DNA from: Kiritimatiellia bacterium
GTDB lineage: Bacteria > Verrucomicrobiota > Kiritimatiellia > RFP12 > UBA1067
NCBI GenBank assembly: GCA_017406465.1
Contig: JAFQYM010000035.1
Span: 1-57,558 of the forward strand
Direction of reading: 5' to 3'
DNA: 57,558 bases
A program made the position numbers and the translations under genes. This document shows, in pieces, positions 34,808 through 44,200 of this stretch (positions are counted from its first letter, which is position 1; the number at the start of each line of letters is the position of its first letter). The notes under the pieces are model-generated. The model was not told the DNA's origin. It searched no databases and saw only the letters and a program-made list of their open reading frames with translations.

Positions 34808-36669
34808 TGAATCATCCCTTCCGCGGAGTCGAGCGTCATGCGGTCGATATCCGGCATCCACGCAGAGCCATTCGAAAGGCGAATCGTGTGAATGCCAACC
34901 GAAAGCTCTGGGACCATCACTACCTTCATGAACTTGCCGTCCGTTCCCTTCACATTTACGCGGCGCGGCGCGCCACCGTCAATGGAAATGTCGAACCACC
35001 GCTCGTCGGGAGACGAGTAGTCGATGGTGACGGCATACTTCCCCGCTTCGTCGACCTTGACGTCGCGCCACTCCAAGTAGTTGGTGTCGCGGCTGCCGAG
35101 ATTGCGGACAACCATGCCCCCCGAAGCTCCCTCCTGCGGGGCAGGGAAAGGCGTTCCGGACTTGGCGGCGTCGTGCATCTCCTGGTAGTCGGCAAGATAC
35201 GCGCACTCCGCCTCGTAGACCTTCCTCTGGACGCGCTTTTCGGCGTCGAAACGGTAGAACTTCGAGGCGTGAGGGGCGACATTGACGGACACATGGTCCT
35301 CAAAGCAGCCGACGTCCGCCATCTCGACGAGGTCAAACGCGTCGATCTTGCCGCCGAGGTCGAGATCGGCCGCCCTGACCGTAAAATCGTGCGCCTTGTC
35401 GGAGCCGTTGTAGAGCGCAACATAGCGCGACTTGCCAAACTTCTTGATCGCGTCCTTGACGAGAATGTACGCGTCGCCGTCTTTCGCGACGACATACCCC
35501 TGAAGCCCGAGGTCGTTCTGGTTCATCGCGAGAAGGTAGGGATTTGTGATGAGCGCCTTTGAGGACGCAGGGATGCTCCTCACGTCGCATCCAATCAAAA
35601 GCGGCGACGAGAGCATGCACCACATGCCGAAGTGCGTCGTCTCTTCGTCGGGGGTTATGCCGGTGTCGCCATGCTTGCCGAAGACCGACTTCATCTGCCC
35701 GACGAGCTGACCGACCTCGAGCATGTCCATGTCGTTGTAGTGCCCGGGCTTCGAATACGCGCTCAGGTAAAGGTTCTCGTTGATGATCTTCTTGACCTCG
35801 CCCCAGTTGGCACGAATGTCGCCAGTTGTGCGCCAGGACTCCGCGATGTCCGCGGCCCAAGTTCCGGGAAACGCCCAGCGGCAGATGTTGAGCCGGACAT
35901 CGGTCCTGCCCGTCGCCTTGATCGCGTTTGCGATCTCGGTGTAGCGGACCTTCTCGTCGAGCTTTAGCCGCAGGCCGCCGCAGTAGTCGACTTTGATGAA
36001 GTCGAAGCCGAGGTCGATGAAGTGGAGCTTGCAGTCAGCCGCGTCGTGGCCGTAGAGACCGCCACCGAGGCCGCCCTTCTCCTTAGTGCCGTCGGGGGCA
36101 TCCCACATGCTGCCGCACGTGTCCGCACCGGCGTCGGAATAAATACCTGCCTTCAAGCCGAGCGCATGAATGCCGTCGACGACCGGCTTCATTCCGTTCG
36201 GGAAGCGCTCGGGGTGGAACTTGAGGATCCCGTCCTCGCCATGACCCCAGAAGAAGCCGTCGTCGATGTTGACGTAGATGTAGCCGGCGTCCTTGAGCCC
36301 GTTCGTCGCCATCGCACGCGCCGTCTCGAGGATGATCTCCTCGGAAATCTTGACGCCGAACGTGTTCCAGCTCGACCACCCCATAAGCGGGCGAATCTTC
36401 GGGTCGCTCGTCGGCGCGATCTTCGCGGCGTCGAGAAGCTTGGCCGCGCGCGCGGCTACAACCTCCTTGGCGGCGCCCTCAAGACGACTCAGGTTGACAT
36501 ACGCCTTGCCCGCGGCAAGATCGACGCGGATGCGCTTGTCGCATTTGGGGCAGTCGCGGTATTCGACCCGCTTGTCGACAACAGAGACCTCGGAGGCGAT
36601 TTCCTCGCCAAGCGACGCATACGCGCCGACAGCGGCAGCCATTAACACAAAGGCATGTCCAGACTTCAT
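34804..36669 (-). CDS. Secreted GH27 alpha-galactosidase with C-terminal CBM
   Basis: A 621-residue exported alpha-galactosidase that removes terminal alpha-galactose from plant or host glycans. After the signal comes a small Cys-bearing segment (YRDCPKCDKRIRVDL) not typical of the family. The GH27 barrel starts at PLMGWSSWNTFGV. The nucleophile is Asp228 (FDFIKVDYCGG) and the acid/base is Asp284 (SWRTTGDI). A Greek-key domain follows, then a C-terminal CBM35/CBM6-like sandwich (about 490-620; YLEWRDVKVDEAGKYAVTIDY). An AAAGGA site precedes the ATG. Its own promoter with a palindrome lies at 36685-36704. Confidence 0.93.
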   Translation of the reverse strand: MKSGHAFVLMAAAVGAYASLGEEIASEVSVVDKRVEYRDCPKCDKRIRVDLAAGKAYVNLSRLEGAAKEVVAARAAKLLDAAKIAPTSDPKIRPLMGWSSWNTFGVKISEEIILETARAMATNGLKDAGYIYVNIDDGFFWGHGEDGILKFHPERFPNGMKPVVDGIHALGLKAGIYSDAGADTCGSMWDAPDGTKEKGGLGGGLYGHDAADCKLHFIDLGFDFIKVDYCGGLRLKLDEKVRYTEIANAIKATGRTDVRLNICRWAFPGTWAADIAESWRTTGDIRANWGEVKKIINENLYLSAYSKPGHYNDMDMLEVGQLVGQMKSVFGKHGDTGITPDEETTHFGMWCMLSSPLLIGCDVRSIPASSKALITNPYLLAMNQNDLGLQGYVVAKDGDAYILVKDAIKKFGKSRYVALYNGSDKAHDFTVRAADLDLGGKIDAFDLVEMADVGCFEDHVSVNVAPHASKFYRFDAEKRVQRKVYEAECAYLADYQEMHDAAKSGTPFPAPQEGASGGMVVRNLGSRDTNYLEWRDVKVDEAGKYAVTIDYSSPDERWFDISIDGGAPRRVNVKGTDGKFMKVVMVPELSVGIHTIRLSNGSAWMPDIDRMTLDSAEGMIQ

Positions 36670-36684
36670 CGTTGACGTCCTTTC

Positions 36685-36704
36685 TACAAGTTTCTTGTAT
36701 TATA
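36685..36704 (-). promoter_or_regulatory. -10 box and palindromic operator of the GH27-kinase-sigma operon
   Basis: The minus-strand -10 TATAAT (36699-36704, preceded by TGG) directly adjoins an inverted repeat TACAAG-TTT-CTTGTA at 36685-36699. The palindrome spans the likely transcription start and would suit a dimeric repressor. Confidence 0.6.
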
Positions 36705-36723
36705 CCAAACGGCTTTCGTTCCA

Positions 36724-37221
36724 TCAAACCAGGTTTTCGCCGTCCTTCGCGAGAACGGGGGAGGCGTGGGCATGGCAGATGGCAAGGGCAAGCGCGTCGG
36801 CGGCGTCGTTCTGCGGGAGTTCCGGCAGCGCGAGGAGCGTCTTCACCATACGCTGTATCTGCTCCTTCTCGGCAAGCCCGTTGCCGCACACCGCCATCTT
36901 GACGCGGCGCGGTTCGTATTCGTAGATGGGCTTCTCCGCGTCCGCTCCGGCGACTATCACCGCCCCGCGCGCCTCACCGAGCACCATCATTGTGTTGGCG
37001 TTCTTGCCGTAGATGACCTTCTCGATGCTCAAGACATCTGGGTTCCACGCTGCTATCAGCTCGGCGATCTTCGCATGGATGCGCTTCAGGCACTCCGAGA
37101 GCGGCACTTTTGCCGCGTTCGGAATGTTGCCGTAGTCGAGCGCGACGAGGCGCGAGCCCTTCGTCTCGAGAACGCCAAATCCCGTCGAGCGAAGCGAAGT
37201 ATCGACACCGAGAATTATCAT
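36724..37221 (-). CDS. ruvC: RuvC Holliday-junction resolvase
   Basis: A 165-residue endonuclease that cuts Holliday junctions with RuvAB. Acidic active-site residues are visible: Asp in ILGVDTSLRSTGFGV, Glu in SIEKVIYGKNA, and the C-terminal pair in PQNDAADALALAICH. Length is normal. The ATG at 37221 begins the protein at MIILGVDTSL; the upstream in-frame extension is repeat-array and intergenic sequence. ruvA and ruvB are not in the window. The gene lies downstream of mrp and the J-protein gene, separated by an octamer array. Confidence 0.95.
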   Translation of the reverse strand: MIILGVDTSLRSTGFGVLETKGSRLVALDYGNIPNAAKVPLSECLKRIHAKIAELIAAWNPDVLSIEKVIYGKNANTMMVLGEARGAVIVAGADAEKPIYEYEPRRVKMAVCGNGLAEKEQIQRMVKTLLALPELPQNDAADALALAICHAHASPVLAKDGENLV

Positions 37222-37226
37222 GATGT

Positions 37227-37250
37227 AAAAGTTAAAGGGTTGAAGGGTTA
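37227..37250 (+). repeat. Octamer array between the J-protein gene and ruvC
   Basis: Three 8-base units on the plus strand: AAAAGTTA, AAGGGTTG, AAGGGTTA. It is similar in type to the array at 10071-10110 but in the opposite orientation relative to transcription. It ends six bases before the ruvC start. Confidence 0.55.
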
Positions 37251-37261
37251 GCGTGTATGGT

Positions 37262-37624
37262 TTATTGGTTTTCAATGATGTTCCATGCGGCATTGAGACG
37301 AGACATCTTTTCAGTCGCCTCGGACACTTCGCGTTCGCTCGCGCCGGATGCACGAAGGACGTCGGGATGATATTTCTTCGCAAGCTCGTGGTAGGCGCGG
37401 CGCACAGCAGATTTAGAGGCCCCAGGCTTCACGCCGAGCGTTCGGTAGGCGTCTGCGAGCGGGTTAGTATGCTGGCGTGGCGATCGGCGAGCGCCTCTCG
37501 CGCGCCACCGCTCCTCGCGGATGCGCCGTTCGATCCAGCCGCCGAGAAGCGATCCCAAAAACGCGCCGAGCAAACCGCCCCGCGAACAGAGAATCGCTCC
37601 GGCGAGTGGACCGATCCAGAGCAT
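37262..37624 (-). CDS. Small membrane-anchored J-domain protein
   Basis: A 120-residue protein with an N-terminal hydrophobic, Gly-rich segment (residues 1-30; GAFLGSLLGG), a basic linker, and a J-domain from about 58 to 118 (YRTLGVKPGASKSAVRRAYHELAKKYHPD) carrying the HPD motif that stimulates Hsp70 ATPase. It resembles DjlA-type membrane co-chaperones in order of parts but lacks the TerB-like middle domain. Its ATG overlaps the mrp stop by one base (TGATG). A role in iron-sulfur protein folding beside Mrp is suggested by position only. Confidence 0.85.
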   Translation of the reverse strand: MLWIGPLAGAILCSRGGLLGAFLGSLLGGWIERRIREERWRARGARRSPRQHTNPLADAYRTLGVKPGASKSAVRRAYHELAKKYHPDVLRASGASEREVSEATEKMSRLNAAWNIIENQ

Positions 37625-38445
37625 CAGACGACCTTCCCGGCAAACTCCTCGAACGCCGGAATCTCGATAAGTTCGGCCGCGCCAGCGTCGATCGACGCGG
37701 CAAACGACGGGTCGACCGGAAGCCGCACGACTTCGGGTATCCCGAACTTCTTTGCAATCGCCTCGGCCTTGGACTCGCCGAACACGGGAATCTCCTTGCC
37801 GCAGTCGGGGCACTTCAGATAGCTCATGTTCTCGACGAGCCCCACGACCGGCTTTTCCATCATCTTCGCCATCTTGACCGACTTCGAGACGATCATCTCG
37901 ACGAGTTCCTGCGGCGAAGAGACGACGACAACGCCGTCAACGGGAAGCGACTGGAAGACCGTGAGCGGCACGTCGCCGGTGCCAGGCGGCATGTCGACGA
38001 ACATGACGTCGAGCTCACCCCAGTGGACATCCGTCCAGAACTGCTTAACAAGTCCCGCGATCACCGGGCCGCGCCAAACGACGGGATCGGATGGATCTTC
38101 GACAAGCATGTTGAGCGAGATGACCTTGATTCCGGAATTCGTCATCGTCGGCTCGATGCCGTCGTCAGACTTCCAGGTAGACCCCGCGAGGCCGAACGCC
38201 TTGGGGATCGAGGGGCCCGTCACGTCCGCGTCGAGGATTCCCACCTTGAGGCCGCGCTTTGCCGCAGCGACGGCGAGCATAGTCGTCACGAAGCTCTTCC
38301 CTACGCCGCCCTTTCCGGACGCGACGGCTATCACCTTGCCGACTTTCGACGCGGCATTCAGCTTCGCGGAGAAGTCGAACTTTTCCTTCCTGTCCCCGCA
38401 GTTCTTCCCGCAGGTCGAGCAGTCGTGTGTACATTCTTCAGACAT
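37624..38445 (-). CDS. mrp: Mrp/NBP35-family iron-sulfur carrier ATPase
   Basis: A 273-residue P-loop ATPase that assembles and delivers 4Fe-4S clusters. It has an N-terminal Cys-rich head (CTHDCSTCGKNCGD, as in NBP35), the deviant Walker A GKGGVGKS at about 44-51, LDADVTGPSIPK, VDMPPGTGDVPLT, and the C-terminal cluster-binding CPDCGK. It starts behind AAGGAG with a leader of about 23 bases. Iron-sulfur-rich complexes such as RnfB are plausible clients. Confidence 0.95.
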   Translation of the reverse strand: MSEECTHDCSTCGKNCGDRKEKFDFSAKLNAASKVGKVIAVASGKGGVGKSFVTTMLAVAAAKRGLKVGILDADVTGPSIPKAFGLAGSTWKSDDGIEPTMTNSGIKVISLNMLVEDPSDPVVWRGPVIAGLVKQFWTDVHWGELDVMFVDMPPGTGDVPLTVFQSLPVDGVVVVSSPQELVEMIVSKSVKMAKMMEKPVVGLVENMSYLKCPDCGKEIPVFGESKAEAIAKKFGIPEVVRLPVDPSFAASIDAGAAELIEIPAFEEFAGKVV

Positions 38446-38474
38446 TTAACACTCCTTGTCATCAACTCAGGAGC

Positions 38475-38480
38475 ATTATA
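38475..38480 (-). promoter_or_regulatory. -10 box of the mrp-J-protein(-ruvC) operon
   Basis: The minus strand reads TGGTATAAT between the M48 gene and mrp. It gives a normal leader with a Shine-Dalgarno site. Confidence 0.6.
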
Positions 38481-38486
38481 CCATAT

Positions 38487-40541
38487 TCAGCCCTTGTTGA
38501 TTCGGGCATCCGCGAAACGGGCAATTGCCAGTTTACAACGGAGGCTGTAGTCTCCGCACATCGACCCAAAGGCGTTGCGGTAGTCTTGCAGTTCCTGAAA
38601 CGACTCCAGTGAGAAATCAGATTCGCAATTATGCGACTTTGACGCATACTCGAGCATGCGTCTCCCAGATTCATCGTCTGGGATCGCATCGGGGAGCATT
38701 CGCTGCACCTCAGCTATGCCCTGTCGAAACTCCTTCTCGTGCGCCACGATCCTAGCACACAACTCATGATATCCGTCCGCGTTCAGATTCTCGCAATTTG
38801 CCAGACACCGATCGATGAATTCCTCGTGTGGCAACATCCGCTCTGAAAGCTGCGAGCACAGCATTTTCATCGACATCATGTTCCCATACATCGTTTTCAC
38901 ATGACTGCGGTCGGCGTCGTTCCCAATGTGCGTCAAATAGGAGCATGCCGCAGAGTCGCACTTTGCAACGGCAGCCGCAAGCCCGTCCAGATATTCCTTG
39001 TGCTGGGCGACAGGCGCCGTCTTTTTCGTATACGCCGCGCCGTTGTAGAGGAACTTCTTCACCTCGATTTCGCCAGACGCGACATGCTCCAGCGTCTCCA
39101 TGTCCGCTTTTGCCGTGTTCAACTCTCCCACGAGTCGCCTGTATTCAGCTGTAAACGGGTTCTCCTTGACGTCGACTTCAAACGCCTTCTGCAGATCAAA
39201 CTTTTCCAACGACCGGGCAAAGAACGGCTCGTACTCCAGCGGAAATCCGTTCTCCGCATACCACTTGTCGACAAACGCCTGAAATTCCGCAGAGCTGACG
39301 GTCTCTGGCTTTTTGTCCATGTCGGCAACACAACACTGGAAGAACCGGTCAGAAACCTTCTGCGCCAGTTCTTCCGGGATCAAGGTCCAGGCGGGATCTG
39401 ATTCTTCATTCCCGCACGCAAGAGCCAGCTCCCTTGCACACGCCAATCGGTCGGCCAGCTCCGGATGCGTGCTCCACACGTCCTTTATCTCGACCCTCGA
39501 TTCGGCCACGCCAAAGTCATAGTCGCTCTTGAGCTGCACGTCATGCGACAGTGTCGGCCAACCTTCCTTGCTCAACGCCTTGACAACTGCATCGTGCGCC
39601 TTGAAATAATTGTCCGGCAGCTTGTTCTCGCCCAGGCTCTTACTCAGGAACGGCCGCAGACGATTCATGTCACACGCACCAAGCAGCTCGATCTTGCACA
39701 TCGCAGAAACGAACGCGTCCGATCCGGCACATCTGCACGCCACTTCGTCCGCGCCAAACTCCATTAGGCGAGACAGCTTCCGCTCGCCTATCTGCACAAA
39801 CAAGAACACGTGTCTCGTCATCAGCTTTACCAACGTCGTCATGCCATAGGCAAGCATGCCGAACAATCTCCAGAGCAGCCATCCGGCGTTGCGCCAGCTG
39901 AAAAGCGCATTATCAAAGAAGTCATCGGTATAAATCAGGTTGTACAGCACTTTATTCGTGACTGACACCGCAGACCCGACCTTCATGCTGCTCTGGCCAA
40001 AGTGCCCAAACTCATGCGCGAGGATGGCCTTGACCTCTTGAATCGTCGTCGCATTGAAGATTCCAAGTCCTATCTCGAGATTCTTCCGCACTGGCAGGAA
40101 GATGCTCCAGAATCCGGTGTTGTAGAACACGCATGCGTTCACATCGGTCGTGAGATAGACATGGCGCGGCATCCTAAAACCTGTGCGCTTAGACAGTCTG
40201 CGGATAAGCCCAAAAAGCTTGGGGCAGTCGTCTTCGCTCACTTCGACACGCTCTTTGTTCGTGCTCTTGGTGAAGGAGAAAAGCGGCTTTATCAGATATA
40301 TGCCAAACACTCCGGCCAGCGACAACACGCCGGCGATGACGACAATGACTCCAATTACGCCGCGCCCTTTTGCGTTCGGCAGGACTTCCTCGCCCAGGAA
40401 CTTGGCCACATAAAACGCAACGACAAGAATGGCGATGCCCAGGCAGATCAGCGCCAAGTAATAGACAAGAAACAAGACGACTCGAAACGTCTCGTTTACG
40501 ACCGCGCCTTTTATACTGCCATGTTCACGCGCCATAATCAT
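38487..40541 (-). CDS. M48-family membrane metalloprotease
   Basis: A 684-residue protein with two N-terminal membrane helices (about residues 20-48 and 62-88) and the zinc motif HEFGH (AILAHEFGHFGQ, near 175). A downstream EFGADEVACR (near 265) gives the third zinc ligand, as in HtpX/Ste24-like peptidases. A large helical C-terminal domain of about 350 residues lacks recognised family. It likely degrades damaged membrane proteins. Codon use looks less GC-biased than in the neighbours and Cys content is high, so acquisition from another lineage is possible. It lies 21 bases after deoC. A second ATG two codons in is equally possible as start. Confidence 0.85.
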   Translation of the reverse strand: MIMAREHGSIKGAVVNETFRVVLFLVYYLALICLGIAILVVAFYVAKFLGEEVLPNAKGRGVIGVIVVIAGVLSLAGVFGIYLIKPLFSFTKSTNKERVEVSEDDCPKLFGLIRRLSKRTGFRMPRHVYLTTDVNACVFYNTGFWSIFLPVRKNLEIGLGIFNATTIQEVKAILAHEFGHFGQSSMKVGSAVSVTNKVLYNLIYTDDFFDNALFSWRNAGWLLWRLFGMLAYGMTTLVKLMTRHVFLFVQIGERKLSRLMEFGADEVACRCAGSDAFVSAMCKIELLGACDMNRLRPFLSKSLGENKLPDNYFKAHDAVVKALSKEGWPTLSHDVQLKSDYDFGVAESRVEIKDVWSTHPELADRLACARELALACGNEESDPAWTLIPEELAQKVSDRFFQCCVADMDKKPETVSSAEFQAFVDKWYAENGFPLEYEPFFARSLEKFDLQKAFEVDVKENPFTAEYRRLVGELNTAKADMETLEHVASGEIEVKKFLYNGAAYTKKTAPVAQHKEYLDGLAAAVAKCDSAACSYLTHIGNDADRSHVKTMYGNMMSMKMLCSQLSERMLPHEEFIDRCLANCENLNADGYHELCARIVAHEKEFRQGIAEVQRMLPDAIPDDESGRRMLEYASKSHNCESDFSLESFQELQDYRNAFGSMCGDYSLRCKLAIARFADARINKG

Positions 40542-40562
40542 GTGTCGGCGACCGAAGCGCCG

Positions 40563-41216
40563 TCACTTCACTAGCTCGAGGCCGCACGAGCAGCCGAGGC
40601 GGTTTGCGCCGGCGCGGATCATCGCGAGCGCGGTCTTGCGGTCGCGGATTCCGCCCGCCGCCTTTACGCCCATCTTCGCGCCAACAGTTTTTCGCATAAG
40701 CTTGACGTCCGCAAGCGTCGCGCCGCCCTTGCCGAAACCTGTCGATGTCTTCACGAAATCGAAGTTCGCCTTTTTCGCCGCGGTCGATGCGACGACGATT
40801 TCGTCCTTCGTCAAGTTGCAGCATTCGAGGATGAGCTTGAGGACTACGCCCTTCTTCGCCGCGCGGCATTCGCGGACGATCTCGGAAAGCTCGCAGAAGC
40901 ACGCGTATATGTCGCTCTTGAGAAGCCCCTGGTTGATTACGACGTCAAGCTCGTCCGTGCCGTCATCTATCGCCTGCAGCGATTCCTCCACCTTCGCGAA
41001 CGTGCTCGTCGCACCAAGGGGAAAGCCGATCACTGTGCATACCGCGACCTTCGTTCCCGCGAGCATCTCGCGGCACTTCGGAACCCAGCACGGGTTCACG
41101 CACACGGACTTGAAGCCGTGCTCCTTCGCCTCGCGGCAGAGCCGTGCGATGTCAGACGCCTTCGCGTCGGGCTTCAGGAGCGTATGGTCGATGAACTTTG
41201 CAAGATCAGTCTTCAT
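40563..41216 (-). CDS. deoC: Deoxyribose-phosphate aldolase
   Basis: A 217-residue class I aldolase that splits 2-deoxyribose-5-phosphate into glyceraldehyde-3-phosphate and acetaldehyde, salvaging nucleosides. The start IDHTLLKPDA is canonical, the catalytic Asp lies in DELDVVINQG, and the Schiff-base lysine lies in FVKTSTGFGKGGAT, with a second lysine in GVKAAGGIRD. The -10 box ends only six bases before the ATG, predicting a leaderless transcript. Confidence 0.96.
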   Translation of the reverse strand: MKTDLAKFIDHTLLKPDAKASDIARLCREAKEHGFKSVCVNPCWVPKCREMLAGTKVAVCTVIGFPLGATSTFAKVEESLQAIDDGTDELDVVINQGLLKSDIYACFCELSEIVRECRAAKKGVVLKLILECCNLTKDEIVVASTAAKKANFDFVKTSTGFGKGGATLADVKLMRKTVGAKMGVKAAGGIRDRKTALAMIRAGANRLGCSCGLELVK

Positions 41217-41222
41217 GCGAGT

Positions 41223-41228
41223 ATTATA
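41223..41228 (-). promoter_or_regulatory. -10 box of deoC
   Basis: The minus strand reads TGATATAAT; six bases separate it from the deoC ATG. Confidence 0.6.
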
Positions 41229-41273
41229 TCATTTCTATCATTTCAACCAGCCGCCAAGCGTCAGATGCAAAAA

Positions 41274-44200
41274 TCACTCAACCCGTATTTCAGCAAGTGA
41301 GGCGAACTCGCGACCATTGTGCTCGTTGAGCCCAGTGAAGCGCCAGTAGTGCAGCTTCTCGGGCTTGGCAAACGTGAACTTCTGCTCGGCCGTGCCCTGC
41401 GTCAGCTGCGACGCAATCACTTCGCGCCATTGCTTGCCGTCCGCGGAAATCTCGAACTTGAAATTCTTCACGTTGCCGTTGGGGCCGTTCTGCCGCTGCC
41501 AGATCGAGACGCCCTTGACCGTCAGGTCGCGACCCATGTCGACAGTGACGGAGTGCGGATACTTCGTGAGCGTGACGCCATACTGGCTGTGCCAGATTGT
41601 CGACAAGTCGCCGTCGACGAGGTGTTCCGCATCGCCTTCGCCTGGCTCGGACGACGAACAGGCGACGACCGTCGGCACGATGTCCTCGCCAGTGCGAACA
41701 TCCGGCGGGAGCTCTGGATGCGGCAGGTATGGCAGCTTGTCGATGTCTGAAGGCGTCCCAATGATGAAGTCGAGGACAAATGTCCTGTTGTTCCTTACGA
41801 TGTCCTTTCCAAGCGGCCCCGGCCCGCACGACGCACCGCCAAGGCCGCGCACCGCCGCGAATATCCCCAGCTCCGTCTTTGCGACTTCAGGCAGCTCTTC
41901 GGGATGCATGGCAAGCGCAAGCTCCGTCGGCGAGTATGGAATCGCCGAGAACGAGAACGGTTCGCCAAGCGACATGGCCATGAACATCTTGCCGGCGCCA
42001 GCGAGCGCAACCCAGGCCGTACCGCACCTCATGCCCATGTCCTGGGGCTTCGCGTAACGCTCCACCATTTCGGCAACGCCCCTTCTCCACCATCCGGTGA
42101 ACGCACCGCTCACACGATCGGGATAGTTCTCGAAAGGCCCAGCTCCAAACCAGTTCGCCCGGTCGAGCCCCTTGTCGAGCGTCAGGCGGTAACCGATTCG
42201 TGCAAGTTCCATCACGCGTCCGCGAGAACGTATTTCGGACTGACACGCCACGTTGCCGTTGCCGAATACAGTCCACTTCTGCGCGACGGAGAAATGCGGA
42301 TCGCTCGGCAGGACGTCTCCAGCCCGCACGAACTCCGCCTGCTTTCCAGTACGTCCGCCAAAGCCGACAAGATGCTCCTTCTGCTTTCCGCGCACGTCAG
42401 CGACGACCGTGAACGACTTGGAGCCATCGGGATTCGTCGTCACCTCGGAGACCGAGGTCACCTTCTGCACAAGTTCGCGGAGCCCCGCCATCGCCCACCT
42501 GTCGCCGAGCCCGACCTCGTTGGAACTTGGCGCACGGAACGCATCGACCGTCATCGGCGCAAGAAGGAACTCTTGCCCGCCCTTCTTGTACGAGACGAGT
42601 GCGCCGGACTCGCGGTTAAAGCGCACTTCCGTGTTGCCAGCCTTAAAGCCGATCGACATCGCGTCGGACGCATCCTCTACATTTCCTTCCGACTTTACGA
42701 CGATCCTGTTCTCTGCATCGAATATTCCCTTGATGTCGAACTGGCCATTCGCAACGACATGTCCCGTCTTCAGCAATCCATCATCTTCGTCAAGGACTAT
42801 CGCGCACCTCACGCATACCGCCCCCGGCTTAATCCCCGCGACATCAAACGTCGCGTTTCCGCGCGGGGCAATGTCGAGAGGATGCGATGCCTTCGAAGGT
42901 CTTTCCGCCCCAAGCACCGTCACGCTGAGCGTATATCCCGACGCCTGCTTGAAGTAATTCAGGTTCTTGACGGTCACCTTCTTGCCGTCTTCGGAGAACT
43001 TGATGTCGAACGGCTGGAAGACGTGCTTGACCTCGTAGTAGCCGGGCTCAAGGCGGCGGTCGGAGAGAATGACGCCGTTCATCACGAACTGTCCGTCGTT
43101 CGGCTTGTCGCCGAAGTCGCCACCGTAGGCGAGAATCAACCCGTTCCCCGTTCCCGGTTCCCCGTTCCCCTTCTTATAAAGCCCTTGGTCCACCCAGTCC
43201 CAGATCGCCGCGCCGAGGATCACGTCAGACGACTCGATCGCGTCCTGGTAGTCCTTGAGGTTGCCCATCGCGTTGCACATGTTGTGCGCGTATTCGGAAA
43301 TGTAAAACGGCTTCTTCGCCTTGTGGTCGCTCGCTTTCCACTGAACCCAGTCGACGCCCGGATACTGGTTGGAGTCCATGTCGACGACGGAGTTGTCGCG
43401 CTCGTACTGCAGGGGACGCGAAGTGTCGATCTTGCGAATCGCCGCCGCTGCCGCCGCGAAGTTCTCGCCCGGGCCCGCCTCGTTGCCTAAGGACCACATC
43501 GTGACGCACGGATGGTTGCGGTTTCTGCGCACCATGTCGATGTTGCGCGCGACCGTCGCCTTCTCCCATTCCTTGCGGTGCGAGAGCGACGCCTCGCCGT
43601 AGTAGTAGCCGTGTGATTCGACGTTCGCCTCGTCCATCACGTAGATGCCGTAGATGTCGCAGAGGTAGTAGAAGTAGTCGTCCTGCGGGTAGTGCGAGTT
43701 GCGGATATGGTTGACGTTCGCCTCCTTCATGAGACGGATGTCCTCAAGCTGCCTCTCGCGCGGAACGTAGTGTCCGTACATCGGATCGGTCTCGTGCCTG
43801 TTCACGCCGCGAAGCTTGATCTTCTCGTTGTTGAAGTAGTAGCGTCCGTCGCGGATTTCGGAAGTGCGGAAACCGACAAGGCAAGAAACGTATTCCGATC
43901 CACATTTCAGCAGCATCTTGTAGCAGTTGGGTTCCTCGGCGCTCCAGAGCTTCGGGCCCTTCACAGTGACGCTTATAGCCGACTCCGCGGATCTGCTTCT
44001 TGTCAGGCATGCAACCGGCATGTCACCCATATCGAAAAGTCCACCAAACATGAGCGACGTGCCAGCAGGAACAACATCATACCTGACATCAAGAACCCAA
44101 TCACCGTTCAGCCTCTCCCTGTCTACAGGCCGTGGCGTCACCGTAAAATCGCGTATGCGCGTCTTCGGCCTTGCGAGAAGCCATGTCGAGCGGGCGATGC

